From Lachnospiraceae bacterium (GTDB taxonomy: Bacteria; Bacillota; Clostridia; Lachnospirales; Lachnospiraceae): DNA of 14,320 bases. Positions within the stretch are counted from its first letter, which is position 1. Each line of letters starts with the position of its first letter. Shown piece after piece: positions 1-7,652 of the stretch. Position numbers and translations under genes: made by a program. The DNA lies in contig JAFVEU010000278.1 of assembly GCA_017475845.1 (NCBI GenBank), positions 1 through 14,320 of the forward strand, given 5' to 3'. The notes beneath the pieces are model-generated. The model ran no database searches, had not been told where the DNA came from, and saw only the letters and a program-made list of their open reading frames with translations.

Positions 1-57
1 GCGGTGGCAAAGGATGACAGGATAGAAGGGGTTCTTTCCACAAAGGGAAGCCTTTGA
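1..57 (+). CDS. hisB: C-terminal end of a probable imidazoleglycerol-phosphate dehydratase (partial)
   Basis: Frame 1 is open from the window edge to a TGA at 55-57 and encodes 18 residues ending in STKGSL. HisB proteins characteristically end in a STKG-plus-hydrophobic tail (for example SSKGVL or STKGVL), and the next gene is also a histidine gene, so this is most likely the end of hisB, the enzyme that dehydrates imidazoleglycerol phosphate. The other two forward frames stop within 24 bases. Only the tail is visible, so the call rests on a short motif plus context. Confidence 0.6.
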   Translation, partial: AVAKDDRIEGVLSTKGSL

Positions 58-73
58 TCTTAAGGGGATCCAC

Positions 74-106
74 GCCGGGATATAAGGGATGAAGTGCCCG
101 GCTTTT
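74..106 (+). terminator. Possible weak intrinsic terminator or attenuating hairpin between hisB and the hisIE fusion
   Basis: GCCGGG at 74-79 pairs with CCCGGC at 97-102 and is followed directly by TTTT at 103-106. The stem is only 6 bp with a 17-base loop and the T run is short, so termination would be partial at best. It lies between two histidine genes, where partial termination could adjust their ratio; that role is inference. Confidence 0.35.
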
Positions 107-133
107 AACCATAATGAAGGGATTTGATATCAT

Positions 134-1456
134 ATGAATAACGATTATAAGAAAATAGTTCCCAGTATCTTTATACAGGACGGCCGCGCCGTTAAGTGGT
201 TCGGGGGAAAGACGGTACTTAAAGAAGAGCCTCTTGAACTTGCTAAGGATTTTGCCAACCACGGAGCCGATTCCATTATGATCTTCGATCTTTCGGAGGA
301 GGACAGCGAGCATGAAAAGAACCTGGGAGTCATAAAGAATATCTGCGCTTCGGTGGACATACCCGTGACGGGAGCGGGGAACGTAAAGAGGCTTGAGGAT
401 ATAAAGAAGCTTCTCTACGCAGGATGCCGGAAGGCTGCCCTGAATTTCAAGAAGGCAGATAATATAAAGCTCTCCGAAGAGGTGAGCACCCGTTTCGGAA
501 GGGAGCATATCGCAGCCTGCATAGATAATCCGGATCAGATGGAAAAGGGCAGGAACGAGATCAAGAACTATATAAGCACCCTTATCCTTGTGAATGAAGA
601 GAATCTGGAGGCTTCCGCCGACTGGGTGGACAGGGCCTGCAGCAATAATGCCAATCCCATTTCCGTGGGACTCCTTCCCCTTTTCCATAAGAAGTCCTTC
701 CACGAACTGGCCGCGGTACTCCGGAATTATTCGGTACAGGGGGTTTCCGGAGGAGACATCAACGAAAAGCCGAAGAACTTTATGGACTTTAAGAGACAGT
801 GCAAGGGCCTCGGGATCCCTGTGAACACCTTTGAGAGCTCCATGAAATGGTCGGATTTCAAGCTTAATTCCGACGGGATGGTGCCTGTCATCGTCCAGGA
901 TTATAAGACGGATGAGGTATTGATGCTCGCCTATATGAATGAGGAAGCATACAACAGGACCGTGGAGACCGGACGGATGAACTACTGGTCAAGGAGCAGG
1001 AATGAGCTCTGGCAGAAGGGGGATACCTCCGGGGATTTCCAGTATGTGAAGAGCCTTACCGCCGACTGTGATAATGACACGATCCTTGCAAAGGTGCTGC
1101 AGATCGGAAACGCCTGCCATACCGGCAGAAGGTCCTGCTTCTTCAATACGATGCTAAAAAAGGAATATGATGACGCCAATCCCTTAAAGGCCTTTGAGAG
1201 GGAATACAATACGATCCTTGACAGGAAGGCCCATCCCAAGGAGGGCTCCTACACCAATTATCTCTTTGACAAGGGAATAGACAAGATCCTTAAAAAGGTG
1301 GGTGAGGAGTGTACGGAGATCATCATCGCCGCAAAGAACCCCAATCCCGAGGAGATCAAGTATGAGATGGCGGATTTCCTGTATCACGCCATGGTGCTCA
1401 TGGTTGAAAAGGGTGTTACCTGGGATGAGATAACAAAGGAGATAAACTCCAGATAG
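134..1456 (+). CDS. hisIE: HisA/HisF-like domain fused to phosphoribosyl-AMP cyclohydrolase and phosphoribosyl-ATP pyrophosphatase
   Basis: This 440-residue protein has three parts. Residues 1-235 resemble the HisA/HisF beta-alpha barrel (VPSIFIQDG start, GAD, VTGAGNV, VSGGD turns). Residues 241-342 are HisI, phosphoribosyl-AMP cyclohydrolase, with NYWSRSR at 283-289, DCDND at 311-315 and CHTGRRSCFF at 328-337, which supply the zinc cysteines. Residues 349-440 are HisE, phosphoribosyl-ATP pyrophosphatase, with KKVGEECTE at 387-395 and the EMADFLYH helix. HisE and HisI carry out steps 2 and 3 of histidine synthesis in the cytoplasm. An ordinary HisIE is about 200 residues, so the first half is extra. 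The barrel part has PSIFI where HisF has PCLDV, so the first catalytic aspartate is missing, while a CIDN segment at 129-132 may keep the second; it is probably not an active HisA or HisF. The stop lies one base before the next ATG. Confidence 0.9.
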   Translation: MNNDYKKIVPSIFIQDGRAVKWFGGKTVLKEEPLELAKDFANHGADSIMIFDLSEEDSEHEKNLGVIKNICASVDIPVTGAGNVKRLEDIKKLLYAGCRKAALNFKKADNIKLSEEVSTRFGREHIAACIDNPDQMEKGRNEIKNYISTLILVNEENLEASADWVDRACSNNANPISVGLLPLFHKKSFHELAAVLRNYSVQGVSGGDINEKPKNFMDFKRQCKGLGIPVNTFESSMKWSDFKLNSDGMVPVIVQDYKTDEVLMLAYMNEEAYNRTVETGRMNYWSRSRNELWQKGDTSGDFQYVKSLTADCDNDTILAKVLQIGNACHTGRRSCFFNTMLKKEYDDANPLKAFEREYNTILDRKAHPKEGSYTNYLFDKGIDKILKKVGEECTEIIIAAKNPNPEEIKYEMADFLYHAMVLMVEKGVTWDEITKEINSR

Positions 1457-1457
1457 A

Positions 1458-3326
1458 ATGAAGAAAACTGCTTTAAGTGACGAGATCCTTTTATCAATAG
1501 AGAAGCCGGAAAGGTATATCGGTAACGAGATCAACGCGGTGATAAAAAACAGGGGAGAGGTGGATATCCGCTTCGCCCTTTGTTTTCCCGATGTCTATGA
1601 GATAGGCATGAGCCATCTCGGGATACAGATACTCTATGATATGTTTAATAAGCGGCCGGATATCTGGTGTGAGAGGGTTTACTCTCCCTGGACGGATCTG
1701 GACCGGATCATGCGGGATAGGGATATCCCGCTTTTTGCGCTGGAGTCCCAGGACAGTATAAAGGAGTTTGATTTCCTGGGGATCACTCTGCAGTATGAGA
1801 TGTGCTACACAAATATCCTGCAGGTCCTTGAGCTCTCAAAGATCCCCTTATTAAGCTGTGACAGAAGTGAGGAGGATCCGATCGTTATCGGCGGGGGACC
1901 CTGTGCCTATAACCCGGAGCCCATAGCGGAGTTCTTTGACCTTTTCTATATAGGAGAGGGAGAGACCAGCTATGATGAGCTCTTTGACCTCTATAAGAAA
2001 TATAAGACCGGCAAAAAGGGCCGCAGTGACTTTTTAAGGGAAGCCTCAAAGATAGAAGGGATCTACGTGCCCTCCCTCTATGAAGTGAGCTATGATGAAA
2101 AGGGGCTTATTAAGGATTTTTCTCCTCTTTATCCCGATGTGCCATCAAAGATAAGGAAGAATATAGTAAAGGATATGGATCTTGTGACCTACCCCGAAAA
2201 GCCCTTAGTACCCTTTATCCAGGTGACCCAGGACAGGGTTGTGCTGGAAGTCATGAGGGGCTGCATAAGGGGCTGCCGCTTCTGCCAGGCAGGGCAGATC
2301 TACAGGCCGGTCAGGGAGAGAAGCGTTGACTTCCTTAAAGATAAGGCAAAAAAGATGCTGGATTCCACCGGGCAGGATGAGATAACCCTAAGCTCCTTAA
2401 GTACCTCGGATTACAGCGGCTTAAAGGAGATAGTGGACTTCCTCATAGATGAATACAGGGATAAGTGTGTTAATATCTCACTTCCCAGTCTCCGTATCGA
2501 TGAATTCTCCTTAGACATAATGAGCCGGGTGCAGGATGTGAAAAAGAGCAGCCTGACCTTTGCGCCGGAGGCCGGTTCGCAGCGGATGAGGAATGTGATA
2601 AACAAGGGGATCACGGAAGAGAACATTATGCAGGGCAGCGCCGAGGCCTTTAAGGGCGGCTGGAACAAGGTGAAGCTCTACTTTATGCTGGGGCTTCCCT
2701 TTGAAAGGGATGAGGACGTAACGGAGATCGCCCATCTTTCAAACAGGGTGGCCATGAACTGGTTTGATACCATTCCAAAGGAAGAGAGAAAGGGACAGCG
2801 GGTAATGGTGACCGCTTCCGCCTCCTTCTTTATCCCGAAGCCCTTTACACCCTTCCAGTGGGCTCCCATGAACCCTCCGGAGGAATTTTTAAGAAAGGCT
2901 CATCTCGTGAAGGATACCTTCAAAACGGAGCTAAACCACAAGTCCTTAAAATTCCAGTACCATGAGCATGATCTTTCGGAGCTTGAAGGGGTGCTTGCAA
3001 GAGGTGACAGAAGGATATCAAAGGTCATAATGAAGGCCTATGAAAACGGAGCGGTCTTTGACAGCTGGCAGGAGATCTTTGACAGGGATAAATGGGACAG
3101 GGCCTTCACGGAATGTGATATAGACAGGAAGTTTTACACCGAGAGGGAAAGGGAGATCACGGAGATCTTTCCCTGGGACTTTATAGATACGGGCGTATCG
3201 AAGGAATTCCTTAAGGCTGAGTGGGAAAAGGCAAAGACGGAAACCGTGACACCAAACTGCCGTGCTTCCTGCTCCGGCTGCGGCGCAGCGTCCTTCGGAA
3301 CAGGAGTATGCTTTGAAAGAAGGTAA
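1458..3326 (+). CDS. TIGR03960-type radical SAM protein with B12-binding-like N-terminal region
   Basis: The 622-residue protein has an N-terminal region (about 1-235) with the FPDVYEIGMSHLG and GGGPCAYNPEP segments typical of B12-binding-like radical SAM proteins. The radical SAM core begins with CIRGCRFC at 269-276, a CxxxCxxC that would ligand the 4Fe-4S cluster. The tail carries a cysteine-rich segment (Cys 601, 605, 608, 618), possibly a second metal or cluster site. Length and ending match the TIGR03960 family, whose substrate is not established. It starts one base after the hisIE stop and overlaps the next gene by 14 bases, so the two are almost certainly co-translated. In this family the partner is either fused or adjacent, as here. 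Confidence 0.88.
   Translation: MKKTALSDEILLSIEKPERYIGNEINAVIKNRGEVDIRFALCFPDVYEIGMSHLGIQILYDMFNKRPDIWCERVYSPWTDLDRIMRDRDIPLFALESQDSIKEFDFLGITLQYEMCYTNILQVLELSKIPLLSCDRSEEDPIVIGGGPCAYNPEPIAEFFDLFYIGEGETSYDELFDLYKKYKTGKKGRSDFLREASKIEGIYVPSLYEVSYDEKGLIKDFSPLYPDVPSKIRKNIVKDMDLVTYPEKPLVPFIQVTQDRVVLEVMRGCIRGCRFCQAGQIYRPVRERSVDFLKDKAKKMLDSTGQDEITLSSLSTSDYSGLKEIVDFLIDEYRDKCVNISLPSLRIDEFSLDIMSRVQDVKKSSLTFAPEAGSQRMRNVINKGITEENIMQGSAEAFKGGWNKVKLYFMLGLPFERDEDVTEIAHLSNRVAMNWFDTIPKEERKGQRVMVTASASFFIPKPFTPFQWAPMNPPEEFLRKAHLVKDTFKTELNHKSLKFQYHEHDLSELEGVLARGDRRISKVIMKAYENGAVFDSWQEIFDRDKWDRAFTECDIDRKFYTEREREITEIFPWDFIDTGVSKEFLKAEWEKAKTETVTPNCRASCSGCGAASFGTGVCFERR
3302..3306 (+). promoter_or_regulatory. Ribosome binding site that decides a TTG start
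   Basis: AGGAG stands six bases before TTG at 3313. The frame is open further upstream, to a possible start at 3262, but no such site precedes that start, and using it would lengthen the overlap with the radical SAM gene to 65 bases. Confidence 0.7.
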
Positions 3327-4089
3327 CAGCGTAATACGCATAAAATTTGCAAAATACGGCATGATGCGCTATATCGGCCATCTTGATACCATGCGCTTTT
3401 TCCAGAGGCTTATCCGCCGTGCCGGCATCGATGCTGCCTATTCGGAGGGCTTTTCCCCCCACCAGATCATGTCCTTTGCCCAGCCTCTGGGAGTGGGGGT
3501 TGAGAGCTGCGGAGAATACATGGATCTGGAGGTCAGGTCCCTTGGCACGGCTTCGGACATGAGAGAGCGGATGAACGCAGAGTGCGCGGAGGGCATAGAG
3601 ATAAGGGAGATGAGCCTCCTTCCGGAAAAACACGAGAAAGCCATGGCCTCCGTTTATGCGGCGGATTACAGAGTGGTCTTCCGGCCCTCACATGAACCGG
3701 CATGGGATATCTGTGCCGCTGTGGATGAGTTTAATAAGGCGCCTTCCGTGAAGGTCATGAAAAAGAGCAAGAAATCCATAAGGGAAGTGGAATTAAAGGA
3801 GCTGGTCTATTCCCTTTCCGTATGCCTTAAACCCATAGGCGAACTCTTTCCCGAAGGCCCTTTAAGTGGGGACGTGATAGAGGACAATGAAAGACGGGTG
3901 CCCCTGTTACATATGAGGCTTTCTGCCTCCTCCGGAGACAATGTGAAGCCGGAGCTTCTGATAAATGCTCTTGGATCCCTTTCCGGCAGTGAAGTGGAAG
4001 AGATCGGGAGGACCGATCTTTTTATTACCAGGGAAGAGCTTTATGATAAAGAAATGAAAGCACTTATCGAGGCGGGTACCGGATTTTGA
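3313..4089 (+). CDS. TIGR03936/DUF2344-type radical SAM-associated protein
   Basis: From the TTG at 3313 this encodes 258 residues starting MKEGNSVIRIKFAKYG. The segments MMRYIGHLDTMRFFQRLIRRAG and SEGFSPHQIMSFAQPLGVG are hallmarks of the DUF2344 family. This family is found fused to, or directly after, TIGR03960 radical SAM proteins, exactly the arrangement here. The molecular role is unknown; a partnership with the radical SAM enzyme is inferred from the 14-base overlap and the family habit. Its TGA overlaps the following ATG by one base (TGATG), indicating translational coupling to the RNase gene. No membrane segment or signal peptide is visible. Confidence 0.85.
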   Translation: MKEGNSVIRIKFAKYGMMRYIGHLDTMRFFQRLIRRAGIDAAYSEGFSPHQIMSFAQPLGVGVESCGEYMDLEVRSLGTASDMRERMNAECAEGIEIREMSLLPEKHEKAMASVYAADYRVVFRPSHEPAWDICAAVDEFNKAPSVKVMKKSKKSIREVELKELVYSLSVCLKPIGELFPEGPLSGDVIEDNERRVPLLHMRLSASSGDNVKPELLINALGSLSGSEVEEIGRTDLFITREELYDKEMKALIEAGTGF

Positions 4090-5234
4090 TGGACAGGGTC
4101 GTTATAACAAAATACGGTGCTGCGGTCCTTACCTTTCTCATAAAGGATGACAGGGTCTGGGATATAATGGGCTATGAGCCTTCGGGAAATGAGGGCTTTC
4201 AGACCGGGGACATCCTGAAGGCAAAGGTTATAAACATCCAGAAGAATATAAACGCGGCCTTTCTCTCGCTTATCCCGGGAGTAAAGGCCTTCATGGATAT
4301 GGGAAACAGGGATGATATAAAGCCGGAGCAGGAGATCATAGTGCAGATCACAAAGGAAGCCTTCGGCGAAAAAGAGATAGTGGTGACCCCGAATTATTCC
4401 CTGGCCGGCCGGTACATGGCCTTGTCCTCCGGAAAAAAGGGAGTGGGAGTCAGCAGGAAGATATCGGGAGAAAAAAGGGAAGAACTAAAGGAACTGATCT
4501 CTAAAAAAATGGAGAATATCGAGGGCTTCGGAGCGGTGATCCACACCAACGCCGAAAATGCCCCGGTTGAAGCTATAGACGGGGAATTCGATTCCCTCTT
4601 TGAAAAATTAAGGGAAATAGAGCGGAAGGCTCAGTATTCCGTCCCTTATATAAGGATATATTCCGCCATGAGGCCGGAGAGCGAATATATCCGGGACTTA
4701 AGGGAGGCTCCGGAAAAGGTGGTGACGGACGATCCGGAGATATACGAGGGCTTAAGAGAGGATTTCAGGTCAGACCCTGGGATCTATGAAAAAATAAGCC
4801 TGTATAAGGACTCAGACTTTCCCCTGACAAAGCTCTACCGGATAGAGCCTGCCATTGATGAGATAAGGAAACGGACAATATATCTGAAGAGCAGCGGGAC
4901 CCTTATCATCGACAGGACCGAAGCCTGCCACGTAATTGACGTGAATACAGGTAAGAATACGGAGAAGCTTTCAAAGGACGAGCTGATACTGAAGACCAAT
5001 TTAGAAGCCGTTAAGGAAGCGGCAAGACAGATGAGGATCAGAAACTTAAGCGGCATGATCCTTATAGACCTTATCAACATGACCTCATATTCCATGCGGA
5101 ATAAGGTGATAAACGCCCTTAAGGAAGAACTGAAAAAGGACAGACTGAAAGCAGAGTTTATAGATCTTACCGGCCTCGGCATTGCAGAGGTCACCAGGGA
5201 AAAAGAGAGATTACCCCTGATAGAGATGATCTGA
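4089..5234 (+). CDS. rng: Rne/Rng family ribonuclease (RNase E/G catalytic core), short C-terminus
   Basis: The 381-residue protein has an S1-like RNA-binding region at about 36-105 (GDILKAKVINIQKNINAAFLSL) and an RNase E/G catalytic core. HVIDVNTGK at 281-289 places Asp284 and Asn286 where E. coli RNase E has Asp303 and Asn305, and ILIDLINMT at 325-332 places Asp327 where it has Asp346, so the magnesium-binding residues are kept. The family cuts single-stranded RNA during rRNA maturation and mRNA decay. The chain ends at EKERLPLIEMI, just where E. coli RNase E and G continue into the cysteine zinc-link and a small domain. This may be a short lineage-specific form or a loss caused by the island that begins 44 bases later. 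The ATG at 4089 overlaps the upstream TGA; an alternative TTG lies one codon earlier. Confidence 0.85.
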   Translation: MDRVVITKYGAAVLTFLIKDDRVWDIMGYEPSGNEGFQTGDILKAKVINIQKNINAAFLSLIPGVKAFMDMGNRDDIKPEQEIIVQITKEAFGEKEIVVTPNYSLAGRYMALSSGKKGVGVSRKISGEKREELKELISKKMENIEGFGAVIHTNAENAPVEAIDGEFDSLFEKLREIERKAQYSVPYIRIYSAMRPESEYIRDLREAPEKVVTDDPEIYEGLREDFRSDPGIYEKISLYKDSDFPLTKLYRIEPAIDEIRKRTIYLKSSGTLIIDRTEACHVIDVNTGKNTEKLSKDELILKTNLEAVKEAARQMRIRNLSGMILIDLINMTSYSMRNKVINALKEELKKDRLKAEFIDLTGLGIAEVTREKERLPLIEMI

Positions 5235-5266
5235 CGCGGTAAATACGTTGAAAATAAAAGAATTAC

Positions 5267-5270
5267 GGAG
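5267..5270 (+). promoter_or_regulatory. Ribosome binding site that decides the hsdM start
   Basis: GGAG lies seven bases before ATG at 5278 but only one base before ATG at 5272, and it lies downstream of the possible TTG at 5248. It therefore favours 5278. Confidence 0.6.
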
Positions 5271-5277
5271 AATGAAT

Positions 5278-6747
5278 ATGCTGCCATCAAGCGCAAAGAA
5301 CAAAATAGAACAGATATGGCTGGATGTTATAGCCGGAGGCGTATCCCAGCCGGACAGTGTAATTGAACAGTTAACATATCTCATGTTTGCGAGACAGCTG
5401 GATGAAGCTGAAGCAGATATTGAGAGTGCAGAGCTTCTCGGGGATACAGTTGATCATATTTTCGGATCCTCCGGAGACGAGCAGCTCTTAAGGTGGAGAA
5501 ATTTCATAGGTATGAAAGCTGACGAACTCCTTCAGCATTTCACGAAAAAGGTATTTCCTTTTATGAAACAGCTTAATACCGACAAGAATTCCTCGTTTTC
5601 AAGATATCTTTCAGGAGCCACATTTAAGATAAATGATCCCCTGGCCTTAAAGAAGGTTGTTCAGGGACTGGAGGAGCTTTTCAGTAACGACATCAAGGGT
5701 CTTGATATGCAGGGGGATCTATATGAGTATATGCTTGGAAAGCTGAATGCTGCAGGGCGGCTCGGCGCCTTCCGTACTCCCAGACAGATCCGGGATATGA
5801 TGGTGGCTCTTATGGCTCCGACTCCGGATATGCGTATCTGTGATCCGGCCTGTGGAACTGCCGGCTATCTTATTTCCGCTGCGGAATATATCCGCGGACA
5901 TTATGAGAAGAATATGACAAAAGAGCAGTGGGATGCCTGGGACTCAAAGGTCTTCACGGGTTACGATACGGATGAAACCATGTGTCGTCTGTCATGCATG
6001 AATCTCATGCTTCATTCTGTTAAAAATCCAACGGTCAGGAAACAGGACAGTGTCTCCAAGGATTTCGAGGATCATGATATCTATGATCTCTGCCTGGCAA
6101 ATCCGCCTTTCAAGGGCACCATAAATGAAGAGAATGTGAGCGGTTCCTTATCCATGGTGACCGCTACCAAGAAGACGGAGCTTCTCTTTGTAGCCCTTCT
6201 CATAAGGCTTCTGCATGTTGGAGGGCGCTGCGCCTGCATAGTTCCCGACGGAGTGCTTTTCGGATCTTCAAAAGCCCATAAGTCCCTGAGAAAGGAACTG
6301 GTAGATAATCAGTATCTGGAGGCAGTTATTTCAATGCCATCGGGAGTGTTCAAACCCTATGCCGGGGTATCCACCGCTGTTCTCATTTTCACAAAGACCA
6401 ACGCCGGCGGAACGGACAAAGTATGGTTCTATAACATGGAAGCAGACGGCTTTTCCCTTGACGACAAGAGAAATCCCGTGAACGAGAACGATATTCCGGA
6501 TATCATAGAAAGATTCCATAACAAGGATAAAGAGGAAAGCAGGGCACGGACAGAAAAGAGTTTTCTTGTACCGGTGAAGGAGATAATCGACAATGAATAC
6601 GACCTTTCCATCAATAAATACAAGAAAACAGAGTATGTCCCGGTAGATTATCCGCCTACGAGTGAAATAATTAAGAGCATCGAGGAACTGAATGAAAAGG
6701 TGGATAAGGAAACTGCTGAATTAAAGAAACTGTTGAATATAAATTGA
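5278..6747 (+). CDS. hsdM: Type I restriction-modification system methyltransferase subunit HsdM
   Basis: The 489-residue protein from ATG 5278 is an N6-adenine DNA methyltransferase that works in an M2S1 complex with HsdS. An N-terminal helical region (about 1-150, KIEQIWLDVIAGG onwards) precedes FRTPRQIRDMM and the SAM-binding motif DPACGTAGYL at 189-198. The catalytic motif IV is NPPF at 275-278, in ANPPFKG, which fits an N6-adenine enzyme. The length is usual for the family and no lesion is seen. The C-terminal helix ends KETAELKKLLNIN; a diverged second copy of this tail occurs at 7563-7625. The last seven bases of the gene are part of a 22-base direct repeat. No strong promoter was recognised between the RNase gene and hsdM. 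Confidence 0.95.
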   Translation: MLPSSAKNKIEQIWLDVIAGGVSQPDSVIEQLTYLMFARQLDEAEADIESAELLGDTVDHIFGSSGDEQLLRWRNFIGMKADELLQHFTKKVFPFMKQLNTDKNSSFSRYLSGATFKINDPLALKKVVQGLEELFSNDIKGLDMQGDLYEYMLGKLNAAGRLGAFRTPRQIRDMMVALMAPTPDMRICDPACGTAGYLISAAEYIRGHYEKNMTKEQWDAWDSKVFTGYDTDETMCRLSCMNLMLHSVKNPTVRKQDSVSKDFEDHDIYDLCLANPPFKGTINEENVSGSLSMVTATKKTELLFVALLIRLLHVGGRCACIVPDGVLFGSSKAHKSLRKELVDNQYLEAVISMPSGVFKPYAGVSTAVLIFTKTNAGGTDKVWFYNMEADGFSLDDKRNPVNENDIPDIIERFHNKDKEESRARTEKSFLVPVKEIIDNEYDLSINKYKKTEYVPVDYPPTSEIIKSIEELNEKVDKETAELKKLLNIN

Positions 6748-6762
6748 TATTTGTGGGGATGA
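6741..6762 (+). repeat. 22-base direct repeat, left copy
   Basis: A perfect 22-base repeat beginning AAATTGATATTTGTG overlaps the hsdM stop codon here and recurs at 7884-7905, just before hsdS. The copies differ at the flanking bases on both sides. The copies are 1143 bases apart, start to start, and bracket the entire insert between hsdM and hsdS, which points to duplication of the old hsdM–hsdS junction by insertion or recombination. Confidence 0.9.
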
Positions 6763-6777
6763 GGAAAGAGATAAAAT

Positions 6778-7071
6778 ATGTGCTATACAGTTAGTGAGAT
6801 CAGAGAAAGAGCAGTGCCAATAGCAAAAGAATATGGCGTGAAAAGGATGAGTCTGTTTGGGTCATATGCGCGGGGGGATGCAACAGATGAAAGCGATGTA
6901 GATATATACATTGATAAAGGGAAACTGAAGAGCCTGATCAGATATTTTATGTTTGTAGCTGATTTAGAGAAAGCGTTTCAATGTCATGTTGATGTGGTTA
7001 CTACAGGCATTGAAGATAGAGATTTTCTGGACAGGATAATGAGCGAGGGAGTGTTGCTATATGAAGAATGA
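6778..7071 (+). CDS. MNT-type minimal nucleotidyltransferase (antitoxin-like), partner toxin broken
   Basis: The 97-residue protein shows the minimal nucleotidyltransferase signature GSX10DXD: Gly28-Ser29 in LFGSYARGD, then Asp40-Val-Asp42. A third acidic residue, Asp72, sits in HVDVV. Proteins of this kind act as antitoxins by transferring AMP units to a tyrosine near the active site of an HEPN ribonuclease toxin, the MntA/HepT (type VII) mechanism. Its 3' end overlaps the start of the HEPN remnant at 7061 by 11 bases, the usual gene order for this subtype. A GAGGAAAGAG stretch at 6761-6770 can serve as ribosome binding site. With the toxin destroyed, the gene is either left over or protects against a related toxin elsewhere. 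Confidence 0.85.
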   Translation: MCYTVSEIRERAVPIAKEYGVKRMSLFGSYARGDATDESDVDIYIDKGKLKSLIRYFMFVADLEKAFQCHVDVVTTGIEDRDFLDRIMSEGVLLYEE

Positions 7072-7235
7072 AGATAGAGAGATTATTGTGCGCATAATCA
7101 GATATTGTGATGATGTGAGATCGTTGTTGGGGGAATATGGAAATGATTTTAAACAATATAAGGAGAGGAATTGTCTGGGATACATTGACTAATGAGATTC
7201 CGGACCTGCAGGAGACGCTGGAAAAGATGCTGTGA
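7061..7235 (+). pseudogene. HEPN toxin (DUF86/HepT-like) remnant with internal deletion
   Basis: From ATG 7061, frame 2 encodes MKNEDREIIVRIIRYCDDVR and continues to residue 35 as a recognisable DUF86/HepT-type N-terminus. At about 7163-7170 the frame changes: the family C-terminus IVWDTLTNEIPDLQETLEKML is read in frame 3 from 7170 and stops at 7233-7235. The frame-2 product instead ends at 7192 after 43 residues. Family members are about 110 residues, so roughly 50 central residues are gone, including the RX4-6H RNase motif and the tyrosine modified by MNT. The deletion of this core makes toxicity impossible from this copy. Its start overlaps the MNT gene. Confidence 0.8.
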
Positions 7236-7242
7236 TAGTTGA

Positions 7243-7256
7243 GATTTGTAGGGGAA
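7243..7256 (+). repeat. 14-base direct repeat, left copy
   Basis: GATTTGTAGGGGAA occurs here and again at 7871-7884. The two copies bracket the zeta-like module and the hsdM tail remnant (628 bases, start to start). The motif resembles part of the 22-base repeat (GATATTTGTGGGGAT), so both may derive from one leader sequence. Confidence 0.7.
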
Positions 7257-7290
7257 TAAAGTGAGAAAAGAGGAAAGGAGACAAGGCGTT

Positions 7291-7476
7291 ATGACAAATG
7301 AATTAGATTCTATGTGCGGCGTATCCGACGAGGAATTGACGGAACGTTTTAAGGAAGCAATACGTTTAGATAATGAAGAACGTCGCATAAAGGGAGAGCC
7401 TATTGCAAAGTATGACACGGAAAAAAGAAAGGCGTATCTGGAATATCCGGACGGAAGGAAACGGTATGCAAATTGA
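7291..7476 (+). CDS. Small protein paired with a zeta-toxin-like gene (putative antitoxin or accessory)
   Basis: This encodes 61 charged residues from ATG 7291 (MTNELDSMCGVSDEELTERF), with a C-terminal segment KYDTEKRKAYLEYPDGRKRYAN. A GTG start at 7261 in the same frame would give 71 residues and is also possible, since GGGG lies six bases before it. I recognise it as the kind of small protein often encoded just ahead of zeta-toxin-family kinases, and its 3' end overlaps the zeta-like gene by 11 bases. An antitoxin role is inferred from position and size only. No transmembrane segment is visible. Confidence 0.55.
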   Translation: MTNELDSMCGVSDEELTERFKEAIRLDNEERRIKGEPIAKYDTEKRKAYLEYPDGRKRYAN

Positions 7477-7585
7477 GGAGAGAAAGCCTGAGATCATTGT
7501 ATTTGCCGGACCGAATGGTTCAGGCAAATCGACAATTACAAAGCTTGCCCGAGTAATAGAACCAATTGAACGAGCAGATAGATAA
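7466..7585 (+). pseudogene. Zeta-toxin-like kinase truncated after the Walker A motif
   Basis: ATG 7466 has AAGGA six bases upstream and encodes 39 residues with IIVFAGPNGSGKSTITKLA, the P-loop typical of zeta-toxin and related kinases that phosphorylate UDP-N-acetylglucosamine. After ARVIEP the family sequence ends abruptly: the bases run into a copy of the hsdM 3' end in another frame, and the zeta frame stops at 7583-7585. Full proteins are about 190-280 residues, so the catalytic and substrate-binding parts are missing. The break at about 7560 is a recombination junction, not a point mutation. Confidence 0.75.
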
Positions 7586-7625
7586 GGAAACGGCGGAGCT
7601 GAAGAAGTTACTGGGGATAAATTAA
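7563..7625 (+). pseudogene. Diverged second copy of the hsdM 3' end
   Basis: In frame 3 this reads QLNEQIDKETAELKKLLGIN and a TAA stop. Aligned with the end of the intact hsdM (ELNEKVDKETAELKKLLNIN), 16 of 20 residues agree. Codons differ at many third positions, so it is not a recent copy but the tail of a related hsdM. Even the bases after the stop (AAGATATCTG) resemble the intact junction (GATATTTG). It begins exactly where the zeta-like gene is cut. Confidence 0.85.
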
Positions 7626-7652
7626 GATATCTGCAAGATGTTATAAACAGAA

